Positions 23,400-35,825 of a DNA stretch of 64,000 nt are shown here, piece after piece (position 1 is the first letter of the stretch; every line of letters starts with the position of its first letter). The stretch comes from Eucalyptus grandis (taxonomy: Eukaryota; Streptophyta; Magnoliopsida; Myrtales; Myrtaceae). The DNA lies in the NCBI RefSeq assembly GCF_016545825.1, contig NC_052614.1, positions 65,136,528 through 65,200,527 of the forward strand, read 5' to 3'. The notes under the pieces are model-generated. The model saw only the letters and a program-made list of their open reading frames with translations. It did no database searches and was not told the DNA's origin. The position numbers and the translations under genes were made by a program.

Positions 23400-23407
23400 C
23401 TTATCAC

Positions 23408-24101
23408 CTATGTAGCACCGACACGGACACGCGACACGCGACACGACACGACAAGACACGACACGACACGACATGACACGACACGACACGCAGATACGTC
23501 ATTTCTTAAAAATAGAGAATTTCGACACGTTCCGACACATTATATATTAAATATATATTTTATATATAAATACATAAATAAATAACAATAAAATAGCCTA
23601 GAATTAATTTACACGAAAAATAATAAATAATATCATTCATTATTTTAATTTGTTACAATAATACACAAAACTTAGAGGAAAAAATTGTTTAAAAAAAAAA
23701 TGCTGAAATGATATTTTTAAATTTATTTATTTATCATATATAGCATTTTTTTTATTACTTCTTTCATAGTAAAATACTTTTTAAAAAATAAAACAATTCT
23801 AAAAAAAAAACTGAAAAAAAAATATATATACCCCGTGCATGTATATTATAGCAATTTTATTACTTCTTTTATTACTTCTTTTGTGTATATTTATATTTTG
23901 ACCCCTCAAGTATTAGAAATTTTTAAAATTGACCCCGTGCGTGTTGGAATCACGTGTTGGAATTCTGGACTCGCGTGTCGGAGAGAGTTGACCACGTGTT
24001 GGATTTTTCGACAATCGTTGACCGTGTGTCGGAGCGTGTCGAGACGTGTCGGAGTGTCGGACACGACACGAAAGCTTCTGGAGAGTGTCTGTGCTACATA
24101 G
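23408..24101. mobile_element. Second hAT-type family, with ACACG-rich ends
   Basis: The ends CTATGTAGCACCGACAC and, reversed, CTATGTAGCACAGACAC form the terminal inverted repeat. Flanks CTTATCAC (23400-23407) and CCTATCAC (24102-24109) are an 8-bp duplication with one change. Paralogues at 511-518 and 14093-14100 show the empty site. The left subterminal region is a run of GACAC/GACACG units (to about 23490), mirrored as GTGTCGGA/CGTGT words at the right (23930-24075). These would be clustered transposase-binding sites by analogy with other hAT elements. The 440-bp AT-rich centre has no coding frame. Confidence 0.8.
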
Positions 24102-24109
24102 CCTATCAC

Positions 24110-24499
24110 ATGGCATGGGGCGCCCGAGTTGCTGCTACTGCTCTCTTATCTTCACACTTCCTTTCCGACTCAGTCCAATTGAGCTTATTCACTAAATGAA
24201 ACCTTCCAAATTCGCTTTTTATTTCCAAATCCATTAATGTCATTCCATAACAGTCTCATCTTGTTTTTTTTTTTTTTTAATAATTTCCCGTAATTTGTGC
24301 TTGGGAGAAGGTAGAAAGAGTTTTTGACATTTAATAACAGAGCTTAGATCTTATTAGTACCTAAACTTCCCCCTTCCAAGACCCTTTGCCCTGATTTTTT
24401 TTTATCATGAACACAGAAACAAATCTCCGTCGATGGCTACTCCCCCATCAATCAAATCTTGAAACTTTGACAAACTTCCTTCTTTTACTCCACACAATT
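24110..24499. other. Repeated block P, copy 3 continued
   Basis: Matches 519-911 closely, apart from small indels in T runs. No gene is seen. Confidence 0.5.
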
Positions 24500-24504
24500 G
24501 TGAA

Positions 24505-25210
24505 TGTTAAAATATGTCTCGAGTTTGAATCCAATGTGAAATTCCGAATAATCTGGATTGGATATGTTGTAGACGTTCGAAATTAAGCAAAGAATATCCG
24601 AAGATCAACTTCCCAAAATTAGAATCTGCGTTGGAGAGTTTGGTTGCTAAAATAGGAAAGTCCAACTTTGACTAGGACTTAGATTTTGTTTAAAATATAC
24701 AAATATATGTTTTGGATAGGAAACAAAACCCTATGAGAAGTTGGCAAAGAACTAAGAGTTTCACTTACATATATATATAGACTTGTGGCCATGGATGGAA
24801 TAGGGTTGGTCGTGAAGAATTGGTCATGAAGCGTCGTCTCGTCGTCAAGTGCTTGGGAGGGATTTTATTTGTCATTCTTATTCGTGAATTACATCCAAGA
24901 AGATTTAGTGTTTGTAGCCAATTAAATCTTGTGGTAAGATTTGCGTGTAATTTTTTCTTGAGATTGAGAGATTTTTTCTTGAGGAATTTCGGGGCTAAAC
25001 ATTGCATGCATTGTTGGGTGTAATTAGGACTTGGGAAACACAGAGAGAGAGTTTGAGTGACTCGAGTGTGTATTACTTGATCTATAGTGAAATTGGCTGC
25101 TGCTCTCCCCGTGGACATAGGTCTTTACGACTGAACCACGTAAATCTGGTGTTCGATTTATTTTTTTCTTCTGTTTGTATTATTGTTCGATCATTCGCTT
25201 TATCGCAACA
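24505..25210 (+). mobile_element. Solo LTR of a copia-type retrotransposon
   Basis: Begins TGTTAAAATATG and ends TATCGCAACA, that is TG...CA, and is bounded by the 5-bp duplication GTGAA (24500-24504 and 25211-25215). The paralogous sequence at 912-916 has a single GTGAA and no insert. A TATATATATA promoter-like motif lies near 24768-24779. The segment CCCCGTGGACATAGG with AACCACGTAAA near 25105 is typical of the R-U5 end of copia LTRs. No internal domain or second LTR is present, so an intra-element LTR recombination is inferred. Confidence 0.88.
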
Positions 25211-25215
25211 GTGAA

Positions 25216-26296
25216 CTTGCCAAGATTCCTCCCTCAAGTAATCATAAGATAATAGCTCTATGAAGCATCTAGACAACCTCTTGCGCAGCTTTGAGGAACC
25301 CTATTTGCATGCAGCTGCACCTGCCCATTGCCTTGTCCATATTGGCGTCTCAAGAGGAGAAAGAACATTTGAAAAATTGACGAGATGAGGAATTTGTTGT
25401 CATATTCGAGTGACTTTTTGTGTTGGGTCCGCATCGCAATCCAATGCCGATCACCTTCAAACAACCTTCCCTGCTATTTCAAAGGCAAAGTGTTCTGGTC
25501 CACATCGCAGTTAAGTTATTGACTAGGGTCGCTAACGACATGCTTTTAAGCCATCGCACAGACTTTTACCTTTCTCATTTTCCAATACTGAACTAGTCCC
25601 CTCCTTTCTATATCGTTCTTGCAAGAGAAAATGAGTGGATATTACTTTTATAGTGTTCGCCAAAATGTCATGTGCATGTGGTCCTCCTCTTTCATATTAT
25701 GATTTAGACCTTTTGAATTCGTAATCTTATGTACACATACTTAAAGCTTGCCTATCAGTAGCTCGAAAATTAAGCTACTATTTCACAAGTTAAGAAGTAG
25801 TTGATTACCCATATTGCTCTTTGAGCTCAAATCCTACATTTCAAATCCTACAACTCAAAGCGGCTACCCAAATTGCTTTGCGAATACCAAACATACCTGC
25901 GTTGTCTTTCAATGATAAGACTCCATTTTCACAAGCCAAAGCCCCGATCTTTTCTTCGCCAGCTACATTGACCAGTTTGAGTGATCAAGTCAAAATCCGA
26001 GACTTCGCTAGAGCGTTGCCGAGTAATTGTTGTTCTTTTGTCCCATTGCCATGCATTGCAATAGCACAAGACCGGGTTGTTCCTTCCTGACTAAACTCTA
26101 GTGTTAGATTTTAGATTCATTCTAGATTTTGCCACTTGATCTATGCTCTATTTTTGTTGCTGTCTTACTGGATCATCACAAAGTCTATTACCGCGAATGA
26201 GATTGATCGTTTCTTTTGGTCCAGTAAGTCTGCCCATCGCGCCCGGCCACCCATCCAGCTTGTACGGGTCATCTTCTCTTTCTGCTGTCTGGGGTA
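25216..26296. other. Repeated flank, copy 2 (P end and beta block)
   Basis: Follows 917-1260 and then 2304-2748, with an uninterrupted CTTTTAAG at 25543-25550. Near 25990 it jumps to sequence equivalent to 4858, so about 2.1 kb present in the first copy (including the Mutator-like MITE and LRR relic) is absent here. No intact frame is conserved. Confidence 0.5.
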
Positions 26297-26301
26297 GCCA
26301 T

Positions 26302-26763
26302 TGTAAGAGTTTTCCTAATGTAGACTATATTAATTGATATTGTAATTTACTGTTTTTACGGTTACCGTAAAATAGGATTGGTCTAAGGTGAGATAAAAGG
26401 TTTCTTAATTAGTCTAATATAGGCTGGCTAGCGCGGACCGAGTTAAGCTTGGTCCGTAATGAGGGAGATTGGCTGGAAACTCTATAAATAGTGCTCAAGT
26501 CTCTCCTCTAATTCTAATGCCTAAGGGGCGTTTACCTAACGCTAATCGTGAGGGGGGGCTGTCTCATTGAGCTAGTGATACGGAGGGCAATAGAGGAGAA
26601 TGACTTGATGCGTGGATCCTCTTGATATATGTGGATAATCCCTTTTTTGCTTCCGCTTTATGTTCGATGGATCTCAAAACAGGTGCGTTAATCTTTCTAC
26701 TCAATTATGCATGTTCTTGTTCTGGTTATGGAGATCTTGGGGTTGCGCAATTTGCGTTCAACA
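26302..26763 (+). repeat. 5' LTR of the 26.3 kb copia element
   Basis: 462 bp, TGTAAGAG to TTCAACA. It contains a CTATAAATAG TATA-like promoter at about 26482-26491. Confidence 0.85.
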
Positions 26764-26765
26764 TG

Positions 26766-26777
26766 TGGTATCAGAGC
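26766..26777 (+). promoter_or_regulatory. Primer-binding site (tRNA-iMet type)
   Basis: TGGTATCAGAGC two bases after the 5' LTR. This is the common plant copia priming site. Confidence 0.8.
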
Positions 26778-29700
26778 AACTGTAATTCTAGAACTTGAAC
26801 GCATAAAGTTTTTGCCCTAATTTGTGATTTTCGAGATTTTTGTTCAATAAAAATAAAATTAAATCACAAATTTGGACTGGGCTCGACGAGACAAGCAAGA
26901 CAGTCAGCGGTGCGTCGCCGGAGGAGGCCGCACGCGCCCCCACGCGCAGCCACGTATCACCTGGGCGTCGAACGTGCGCCGCGCATGAGCTCCACGCGCC
27001 GCGCACTCAGGCGGCGCGTGTGGGTTCGGCGCGTGGAGACTCCATTCGGCGCGTGGATGGTGGCATTAGGTTCGTATGATCATCCTCTACATCGTGATGT
27101 ATTTATTTTATATTTTTTATTATTTTATGGATGTGAAAATACATACAAAGCCCTAAATACGTGTATTTTTAATGTATTTTTGCGTTTTTTTCTTATATTT
27201 TCTGTGATTTTGGAAATATAAGTGTTGAGTTATAGGTATGTTATCACATAAACATTATAATGGTGTGATTCATTAATAAAAATTAAACTTTATTGTGAAC
27301 TAAAGCTGGCTTAATGAGATACAATCATTATGGGATAATATTTTAACTATGTATTGAGGTCATGAGAAACAATAAAAGTTATGGAACTTTTGTGGCTCAA
27401 GCATAGTTATTTATATGCATCTTGATGTATTTTTTATTTCTTTTGATAACCTTTGAATGATGGACATCTTAAGAACTCGTGACCAAATTGAGTATATTAA
27501 TTATCACATCTTTGAATGTGGGTAATGTATGTCAGTTAAGTTATTGCATATTTTACCTAAATTCATCTGGTCACTTGTTAATGTCTATCAAGTTGAGCAT
27601 TGGTTTATGGTTAAGAAGCATGACAAAATTTACGCAGAACAATAATATCTATTGTTATAAGATTAGATATTTGATTATGTGTTTTAACTCAAAATATAGG
27701 CCACTAGTTGATGTAATGATAATTTGTTATTTAAAAAAATTGGCTAATTAATCAGCTATTGGCATTGGAGTCATGTTTTGCCTTATAAAACTCATGATCA
27801 ATAGTTGATTAGCTATTAAGCTTGTCAATCTAAATACTCTATGTTGCTATTGAGGTTAATTTATGAGGGATCCTTTGGATCGGCATTCTTTTTATGTTAT
27901 TTTGGTTATCAGTAATCGGGGTGCACAAGAGATGTTTTATTCTATATTATGAGAAGTTTCTTGTGTTACTATGATCGGTGATCTCATTGAAGTCTGACTT
28001 TCAGGTTCGTTATATATAGATATATGATTATTTTTATAAAGTAATATAATTAGCATGATATGTGATTTTGGTGATATGATGCCCCTATCACTGAAGTTAA
28101 AATCACATGTATATGGTGTATGTGAGAAGTAAAGTTTATATCCCTGGTATGAGAGAATTTCAAGGATTCGATTGAGTAGTGACCGCCAAAGTGGCACGCT
28201 TGATTGGGTTTGAGAAATTTTGGTCTCGTATAATTATTAAGATGTCTCCTGGTCTAATGCGTAGTCATACTCCCAAAGGAGGTGATTGTGTATTAGTTCA
28301 TGGAGGGATACATGATGGTGTGGTGGAGGAGTGATTGGTTCTAGTGATTCATATGCCAAAAAGTGATGAATTCACAAAGAATTAGAATATATTCTCAAAA
28401 CCGCTATTATGTGGGAAGTATACAATTGCATATCATGTATTCTTCCCAAAGGTGATTATATGATTATGCGTGTAACTCTCTGGATGTGTACTTGTACGCC
28501 AAGTTACACGGTGCTCACACGATGCTAATTATATATATTACTTGTTTTTCAGTCACCTTTTATGTAATTAATAACTTCATTATTAGTGAGATTTTTACTG
28601 TTTCAAATTTTAAGTTATGGACATTTGATTTGTTGCTTGAGAAAAGAGCAATAGAATTTTGTTTACTATCCATGAAGCATTATGCACTGCTATAAGATGA
28701 TGGAAGCCTTAATTGCTTGAAATTATGTCTTGTCTGATATAGAAATTAGGACATATCTGCAAAGATTGTATTTAAGTCCTAATGACATATACATCTCGTG
28801 TATAGTTAAAATGTTATTTCAAAAGTTTTCTATTTAAGGAAAATGACCATGATAAAGAATAAACTTGTCAAAAATTAGTCTTGAAGGTTGTCAAGCCTAA
28901 TAGTAGCGGTAAGTATTTTGGCAAGTATGACCATACTTAATTGTTTAAAAGGTTATTTGTCAAATACTTAGTAGATTCTTGGGTGGTAACTTAATTACTA
29001 TACCTGAAAATCCTGACAAAAAGATTTGGCCGAAAGGCATAAATGCACCATATTGAACATGGTGATGAGTATGATTAGTAAGACTAATTTATCTTGTTTT
29101 TTGTGGACTAATATTTTGAAAGTAACATTTTCACATACAAAAATAATTTCATAAACTTCTTTTGAGTTATAGACTGGATATAAATTACTTGAATCATATG
29201 AAATTTAGAGGTCTCATGCAAAAGTGACGTTATCTAATCCAATATTAAGTGCGTTGGAATTCAGATCCACTCGGAATTATTTTGTATCTTATCTATATTG
29301 TTAAAGGGTTATTGATTTTATGAACCTAAAGAAGGTGCAAGAATTATGGAATCACATACTCTAAAATTTCTAAAGATTGACGTAATTGTAGAGGATAGCT
29401 GCTTTCAGATTATTAAAGATAATAGTATGATGGAGGTTATTGTGTTTTTTGTCTTTACCTATACAGATAATTATGGAATCTCCTGTACCATAAACTAAAC
29501 TTATTGAGGTTCAAGATACTATTCTTGATATAGTTTATAATGAAATTCTTAAACCTCTCAAGTGCAAAATGAAGTGGTTGCAGCTTTATTAAAGAGATTT
29601 TTTAGGGAAAGACGATCAGTTATACCATCAGACTATATAGTCTATTTATGAGAGCATGATTACAATATCCACTATATGGTTGATGTAATGGCATATTTAT

Positions 29701-30559
29701 AAATGTCGTTTCTTATTCTTAATCAAGTATGTGATTAGATGCCATAAAAGGCGGTATACAATCTATGAAACATCATAGTATTTGGAAACTAACTTATTTG
29801 CCTAAATATCACAAGTTCATTAGTTGCATATTGGCGTACAAAATTAAAAAGATTTCAAAGGAAAATTGTGGAGTTTAAAACTAAACTTGTAGCTAAAGTT
29901 TTCACTCTGAAAGAGGGGTAGATAGTTAATAGTGAAGAAATAAATATTTCTTTCTAGTATTTTTAAAGATTCTTTAAAAGTGAACGTGTCAATAATAATT
30001 TATTTTGATATAGAGTTACGCCAAATAGATACAAAATCTATATTGTGCAATTAGAGGATTTTGCAACAGATTTTTCAAGTAAACTTGTGTGTAGACTGAA
30101 AAGTCTTATTCATAGTTTTAAGCAAGTTTATAAACAATATTATTAAAGTTTTATAGTTTTATTATTTTGTTCAATTGGAAACAAAGTAATTTAATATACT
30201 ACAAGGTTAGTGGGAGGAAATTTATTTTTCTCATACTCTATGTACATAACATTTTTGCTTAAAAGTTGTGACCTTGAGACATCTTATGTCATTTGTACTG
30301 AGATCTGTAAGAATTGTTTTTGTCATATTATATTAGATTTTCTTGGAGGACATTTGCTAATTGTATATTGGAAATATTCAATATACATTATTGCAAGCCA
30401 GGAATTGCTCCTAATGTTAAGAGTGATGGACTGAATCTATCACATTGTCCTTATTTTGATATTAAAAAAAATCTAATTAAATGGTGTACCTTGTGTCATT
30501 GCACTTAAAAGTATAATATATGTTCGAATTTGCACTAGACTAAATATTGTCTTTGTGAC

Positions 30560-31110
30560 GAGACTTCTAGACAGATATCAGTCAAACCCAAGACGTGATC
30601 ACTGGGTTGCTGCCAAGAAGGTTTTGAGGTACTTAAAAGGACAAGAAATTATACGTTAATTTACAGACATGTTTAATTCTTGCAGTTAGTAGGGTATTTA
30701 GATGTAAATTTTGTTGTCTGTTATGATGACAAGAGATCAATAACATAATATATATTTATGTTAGCAGGAAGTGTAGTAAATAAATTTCTATGTCATCTTC
30801 TACTATGTAAGCAGTACTAGTAACATTCTTTTAGGTTGTTACTTGGGCTATTAGGCTCCGGAACCTCATTAAAGAGTTGATCGTTTTTAATTTTATGAAT
30901 TGACCCATACGGTTGTATTGAAATAACAAATTTGTAATATTATTTATTTACTACAGATATCTCAAAGGGTCTAAATATATGGTGGTTAAAAATTTTTATC
31001 ATAAAAAAACGATACAGAAATGTGATGTTATAATATAACATATTTCCACAGATGATATAGTTGCAGATCCACTAATTAAAGGCCTATGCCCATGTGTATT
31101 TGAGTGACAT
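30560..31110 (+). pseudogene. Remnant of copia RT/RNase H
   Basis: Around 30584 one frame reads like NPRRDHWVAAKKVLRYLKG, the conserved motif between RT and RNase H in copia polyproteins. Near 30750 a YIFMLAGS segment appears, and near 31045 STDDIVADPLIKGL matches the C-terminal RNase H motif. Stops and frame changes separate them, so no functional polyprotein is encoded. Confidence 0.7.
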
Positions 31111-31728
31111 GTCATTAGGATGGGCCTAGGAGCATCATGAGATGCTGTTGTTTAGTGTGAGCTATTTTAGCTTTACTCTAATAAAGGTTTCATATATGTT
31201 CGTTACACTTTGTAACGTTTGATATGTATCAACTTTTGCATTCAATAAAATATTTTTGAATGTGTTGTTATTATGTTGAATACATATTGATAAAATCTCA
31301 AGGGATTATGTAAACCTTGAGTGAAAGCTAGGGGCATCCGGGCATCCGGTTATTAGCCTTGTGCATATGTCTTGTGATACATAAAGAAAGGTTAACCGTA
31401 AGAACAAGATATATGTGGGTTCATTGGAATCATAAAGCATTCTCTAGTGGCACAAGTTTTTGTGATGCCTAAAGTTAAGAGAATGGTGACTGACAAATGA
31501 GATCTCTCTATGAGAGATGTTATCCATTTGCCACACTACCATATTGAATCCATATCAATAAAGTTGAGAACATTCTTGACCATGGAAGGCTCTGTGTGTA
31601 TACATGCAGTTACCTTCATGATTCGGTGTTTAAGACTTTATGGGATATGATTGACTATTAAGAATTATCTACGGACCAATGTGCGCACATAAGGTACGAT
31701 TTCAATTAATATAGTCCAAGTGGGAGAA

Positions 31729-32205
31729 TATAAGAGTTTTCCTAATGCGGACTACATTAATTGATATTGTAATTTATTGTTTTTACGGCTACCGTAAAAC
31801 ATGGTTGGTCTAAGGTGAGATAGAAGGTTTCTTAATTAGTCTAATACGGGCTGGCTAGTGTGGGCCGAGTTGAGCTTGGCCCGTAATGAGGGGGACTGGC
31901 TAGAAACTCTATAAATAGTGCTCAAGTCTCTCCTCTAACCATAATTCTCACATGTATCCTTACCTAAGGGGCGTTTACCTAACGCTAATCGTGGGGGGGC
32001 CGCCTCATTGAGCCAGCGATACGAAGGGCAATAGAAGAGAAGAACTTGATGCATGGATCCCCTTGATATATGTGGGTAATCCCTTTTTCTGTTTCCACTT
32101 TATGTTCGATGGATCCCAAAACAGGTACGTTAATCTTTCTACTCAATTATGCATGTTCTTATTCTGGTTATGGAGATCTTGGGGTTGCGCAATTTGCGTT
32201 CAACA
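31729..32205 (+). repeat. 3' LTR of the 26.3 kb copia element
   Basis: 477 bp, TATAAGAG to TTCAACA, otherwise colinear with the 5' LTR. Confidence 0.83.
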
Positions 32206-32210
32206 GCCAT

Positions 32211-32730
32211 TCCATTGCTGTTCGTTCGAATCCATTTTCTTCTAGAGCACAGAGGATGCCCCTGGAACATAGGCTAAACTACGAGGAAGATCAATCACTT
32301 ACACCTTGGAGCTGGACGGTTTGTCAATCAATCTAGCTGTGGTATTGATCAGAAATAAATCCAGATGTTTTCTCATATGTAGGTGATTCTCCTATGAAGC
32401 CATGTACAATGAGGAATCCATTATTGAACATGTTTGGATGACTGAATTTTGACATGGTTGATCAAGATCCTATCGGCTTTGGTGGCGCCATGAGAGCGAG
32501 TACGATTTCCTGCTATTGAGCTTGAGACTGTGGCAGTGGCGAAGCGAAGAGAGCGTGTGTCCGTTGAATCAAGATGGCAGAGCAACAGATGGAACAAATG
32601 TGGCCTTACTCCATAGATGGATCTTTCATTGATCATTATTGTTTTATTGTTTTTTGTTTTTCTATCCTCTATTCTATACTTGTAATTTTTTTTAATGCGT
32701 ATTTGATTATTCTATAAAAATTCATGTGTC
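32211..32730. other. Repeated flank (beta) resumes after the LTR element
   Basis: 32403-32640 matches 5207-5545, including GGATCTTTCATT near the end, and then runs into the gamma block. Frames of 70-90 codons are not conserved in the first copy. No recognised protein. Confidence 0.45.
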
Positions 32731-32741
32731 AACAAGTAATT

Positions 32742-33895
32742 TGTGATCTCTAAAACTGCATTTGGCAATCATAATAAAATTAATGATATGATAAAATTTA
32801 TATTATCCTGCGTTTCGTACCTATTTAAGATAGGATAAAGTCAGATATAAAAAAGATATAGACCTGACTAAATTCTCCAATGGGAATATAGGAGAAAGAT
32901 GGATGGAATATCTAATATCCATAATAGGATAATTATTTTTTTGAATAACAAACTTCTTAAATTAATAAAATTAAAATTATGTTTCAATATAAATGATATT
33001 TGAATTATGATATAAGAAATTCATAATAACAAATAATAACAAATTTTTAACTTAATCTTATTTTTATTTATATATTCGAATTTAATTCTATCTCATAATA
33101 TAAATTCGATATATAAATATAAACATTTATTACATATTTGAGGTGTTTTAGGTATATCGGTACATTTTACTATTTAATAAAATTTTATTAGAGAATGATG
33201 GAAGGGGAAAAAAGAAAAAAAAATTTTAAAAAGAAAATAAATGTAAAGTATGCAAAAGTGTCATGAAGAATTTTCACCATTTTCATTTGTGAACTTTTAC
33301 ATTTATTTACAATGATATATTATCTATACTAAATAATATACATGATATGATATAAATATATTTAACTCTATTAATGCAATTCACTAAACAATAGATATGA
33401 TATAGCAAAATCTACTTATCCTATCCAATCCAGTCCAATCTTAGTTAAAAATCAAAGATGACCAAATATAACTAGAGAGATATGGAGCCCTATTAGATTT
33501 AGGTCAAGTTTTGAGAGTTTTACTCTTTTGAACTAAATTTAGATAAAGATCCCATAGCTTCTTATAGGTGTTTGATATGTTTCCTATCAACATTTTGATG
33601 TTGGCATCTTTGCATGGCAATGGTGATAATGATGCAGAATCTAGATGGGCACCATAAGCCATTGCAGATGCAGTGGGAGATCTTGGCATGTGCTCATCAC
33701 TGAATCTAATATGGTGTCAGATTTGTTCTTTAGGAATGATAGTGTATTTCTAATTACAGATTATGATTTATAATTTGCTTTTTAGATTTTTTTTTTGTGG
33801 TTATTTAGAATTTGCTAAGCTTGAAAGTCTTCTAAGTACTTCTCAAATATCATTTGGATATATAAATGACATTTTTTTAGCAAAAAAAAAAAACG
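32742..33895 (+). mobile_element. Poly(A)-ended insertion, possibly a 5'-truncated LINE
   Basis: An 11-bp direct repeat AACAAGTAATT flanks it (32731-32741 and 33896-33906). The 3' end is an A run followed by CG (33882-33895). The equivalent places in the copies at 5620 and 47645 have no such insert. A segment near 33660 reads IADAVGDLGMC, weakly like the tail of a plant LINE RNase H domain. A polyA tail with a duplication of this length points to target-primed reverse transcription. The first 700 bp may include a nested AT-rich MITE. The family is unconfirmed. Confidence 0.5.
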
Positions 33896-33906
33896 AACAA
33901 GTAATT

Positions 33907-34313
33907 GGTTAATAGCTTGTTTAGAGTCAACTCTCATTAGTGCATAGTTGTTCTTGAACAATTTGAAACACTATAACAAATGTATAAATATTTTCAAGTC
34001 AAAGTAAAAAAAGTTACTTTATTTTTCATGGACACATTAAAAATGGTTGTAATCTGTAGTTCTGTATGTACTTTACGTATCAAAATGTGTCTACTTTGCT
34101 ATAAGAAAGTAATCTTTTAGGTAGCCAAGCTTCAAATATATTCTAAATTCATAGTTCGTATGAAGTATCGTACAGTCATATGTTATTCTCATTTACAAGA
34201 TGTTTAGGAGCCTACATTACAAATTTGTAATTGACAAATTGATAAAGTAGTCAACTATGACATTTACATACGTGCTTTTTCAAGGAGGAAAGGCTATGAT
34301 CATGAGAAATAAG
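33907..34313. other. Gamma flank block, copy 2
   Basis: Matches 5640-6110 and 47690-48110, for example the ACAATTTGAAACACTATAAC word. Non-coding. Confidence 0.5.
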
Positions 34314-34318
34314 AGAAG

Positions 34319-35017
34319 TGTTAGAGGAATAGTAACAACCTAAACAATATCGAATTAGCGCATCGGAACAAAATAATCTTATATCTTGTACAAACCTAAT
34401 AGAAAATGATATAGTAGAGTAAAATAAATACTAAACATGCAAACACAATGCGATTTTTTACGTAGAAAACCTCCTCAATGTGAGGAGATAAAAAATCACG
34501 GGACTAAAGTCCACCAAAAAATCTTCACTATCAATAAAACTGGATGAACAAAATCATCCTCTAGTAAATACTAGAGGTAAATAGTTGTAAAGACTTCAAG
34601 AATATTGTTCTTGGGAAATATGCATGAATTTCACAATAGATCAAGGATAAATCTCACTAAAAACACAAATTTTGTTAAATCCATGAAAAACCTAATGTAA
34701 TGAGCTTCAATCAAAAATCAAAACATTAGGATTTGAGAAGAGTGTGCCACGAACATTTTGGACAAAATTTCAGCTCAATCAAACCACAATTGTAAATCAG
34801 ATATTACAACCCATATTTTCTTCTCTCTCTCTCTCTCTCTCTCTGCTAGGAGCTTTCTCTTTCTCTCTTGTCACCGCGTCTCAACTAATGTTTTTTGCGA
34901 CTATCATATAAAAGATAATAAGAAAACCCATTTTTTTTTTTTAAGTCATAAGGGCTTAAGTCCTTTGGACTTGTAATTCATTAGACTTTCTTTACATGGG
35001 AGTGAACCCAGCCAACA
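34319..35017 (-). mobile_element. Solo LTR, minus orientation
   Basis: Reads TGTTAGAGGAAT at the left and GCCAACA at the right, bounded by the 5-bp duplication AGAAG (34314-34318 and 35018-35022). On the minus strand it starts TGTTGGCTGGGTTCACTCC. The plus-strand words TTTTACGTAGAAAACC and CACGGGACTAAAGTCCACC are typical of antisense copia LTRs. A (CT)n microsatellite lies at 34823-34846. No internal region is present. It is a different family from 24505-25210. Confidence 0.85.
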
Positions 35018-35022
35018 AGAAG

Positions 35023-35404
35023 GAATAAAAAAAGAACCCATTTATTTTTCCAAAGCCAAAAATGGCTATTGAAATCTTTGATTGTATATTTTATATCGAG
35101 AGTTTTACTATAGTAAATTATTAAAAGATAAAAATGCCCTCTAGTCTATTTCCAAGCATGTTGAGAAGACGGCTTCCACTGTGTACCTAGGTCCGAGCGT
35201 AGAGCACATTTAGCAATCATTGAAGGCGGGGCAACTTTTTTGGAAGTCAAAGTTCTCGCCTTGGAATGGTTCATTGGTCAATTTTGGTGGCCGAAATTGA
35301 TTAATTAAAATTTAGGGGGAAATGATTTTTTTCAACATTTTAAAAAGGGCACTTTTTATTTTGTAAGCAAGAAACATTTGCACCATTTTTGCATGTCCCG
35401 TGTT
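35023..35404. other. Gamma flank block, copy 2 continued
   Basis: Contains the AAATGCCCTCT and TACCTAGGTCC anchors shared with 6227-6290 and 48196-48260. No gene. Confidence 0.5.
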
Positions 35405-35825
35405 GAAAGGCCAAAGTCATCAAAAACTTTAAATCATTTTCACCATGATACATTTACTCTCAAATTTTTTTTATGACACAAAAAATTCTAAACTTATACA
35501 TTGTGTGATACAGGTGCCCTTCGTCAAGGCTTCGTCAATAATACTGTTAAAAATTTACCTACTTGGATGTCGAAAAGCAAACGATATTGACATTGATGAC
35601 ACGTGACTTAAGTGAAATAAAAATGATTGGTTGAAAATCCATTTGATGAAATCTTAATGGATGGTAAATGTATTGCATATGTATAAATTTAGGGCTTTTT
35701 TTATGTCACATATTTTTTGGGAAAAATGTCATAGTGGACATAATTTAGGATTTTTGACGTCACAAAAGAAGGTTTAGGGTAAATTTGTCATCATTGGCAT
35801 AAACAGTAGCTTTTTCCCTAATGAT
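35405..35825. repeat. TIR MITE, MULE-like AT-rich family
   Basis: Outer segments are imperfect inverted repeats built from 'CATGATACATTTACTCT' type words on the left and their complement near 35740-35820. No coding content. Confidence 0.5.

Larger units (their letters stand above)
26302..32205 (+). mobile_element. Complete but degenerate copia LTR retrotransposon
   Basis: LTRs at 26302-26763 and 31729-32205 differ by about 8 percent by eye, mostly transitions, plus one insertion of about 15 bp in the right LTR. The 5-bp duplication GCCAT flanks the element (26297-26301 and 32206-32210). A primer-binding site TGGTATCAGAGC, complementary to initiator-methionine tRNA, lies at 26766-26777, and a polypurine tract GTGGGAGAA precedes the right LTR. 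The first two bases of the right LTR have changed to TA. The 5-kb interior is AT-rich and has no frame above about 105 codons; only scraps of the copia RT/RNase H region remain (30560-31110). It must have been mobilised in trans or decayed after insertion. Confidence 0.85.

Noticed and set aside
23409..23490. GACAC repeat run as a telomere-like or CRISPR-like array
   Set aside because: It lies within a hAT-type element with defined ends; the repeats have no uniform spacers.
26840..27221. GC-rich frames of 79 and 103 codons after the copia priming site
   Set aside because: Low-complexity CGCG-rich leader of the retroelement; no gag motif seen.
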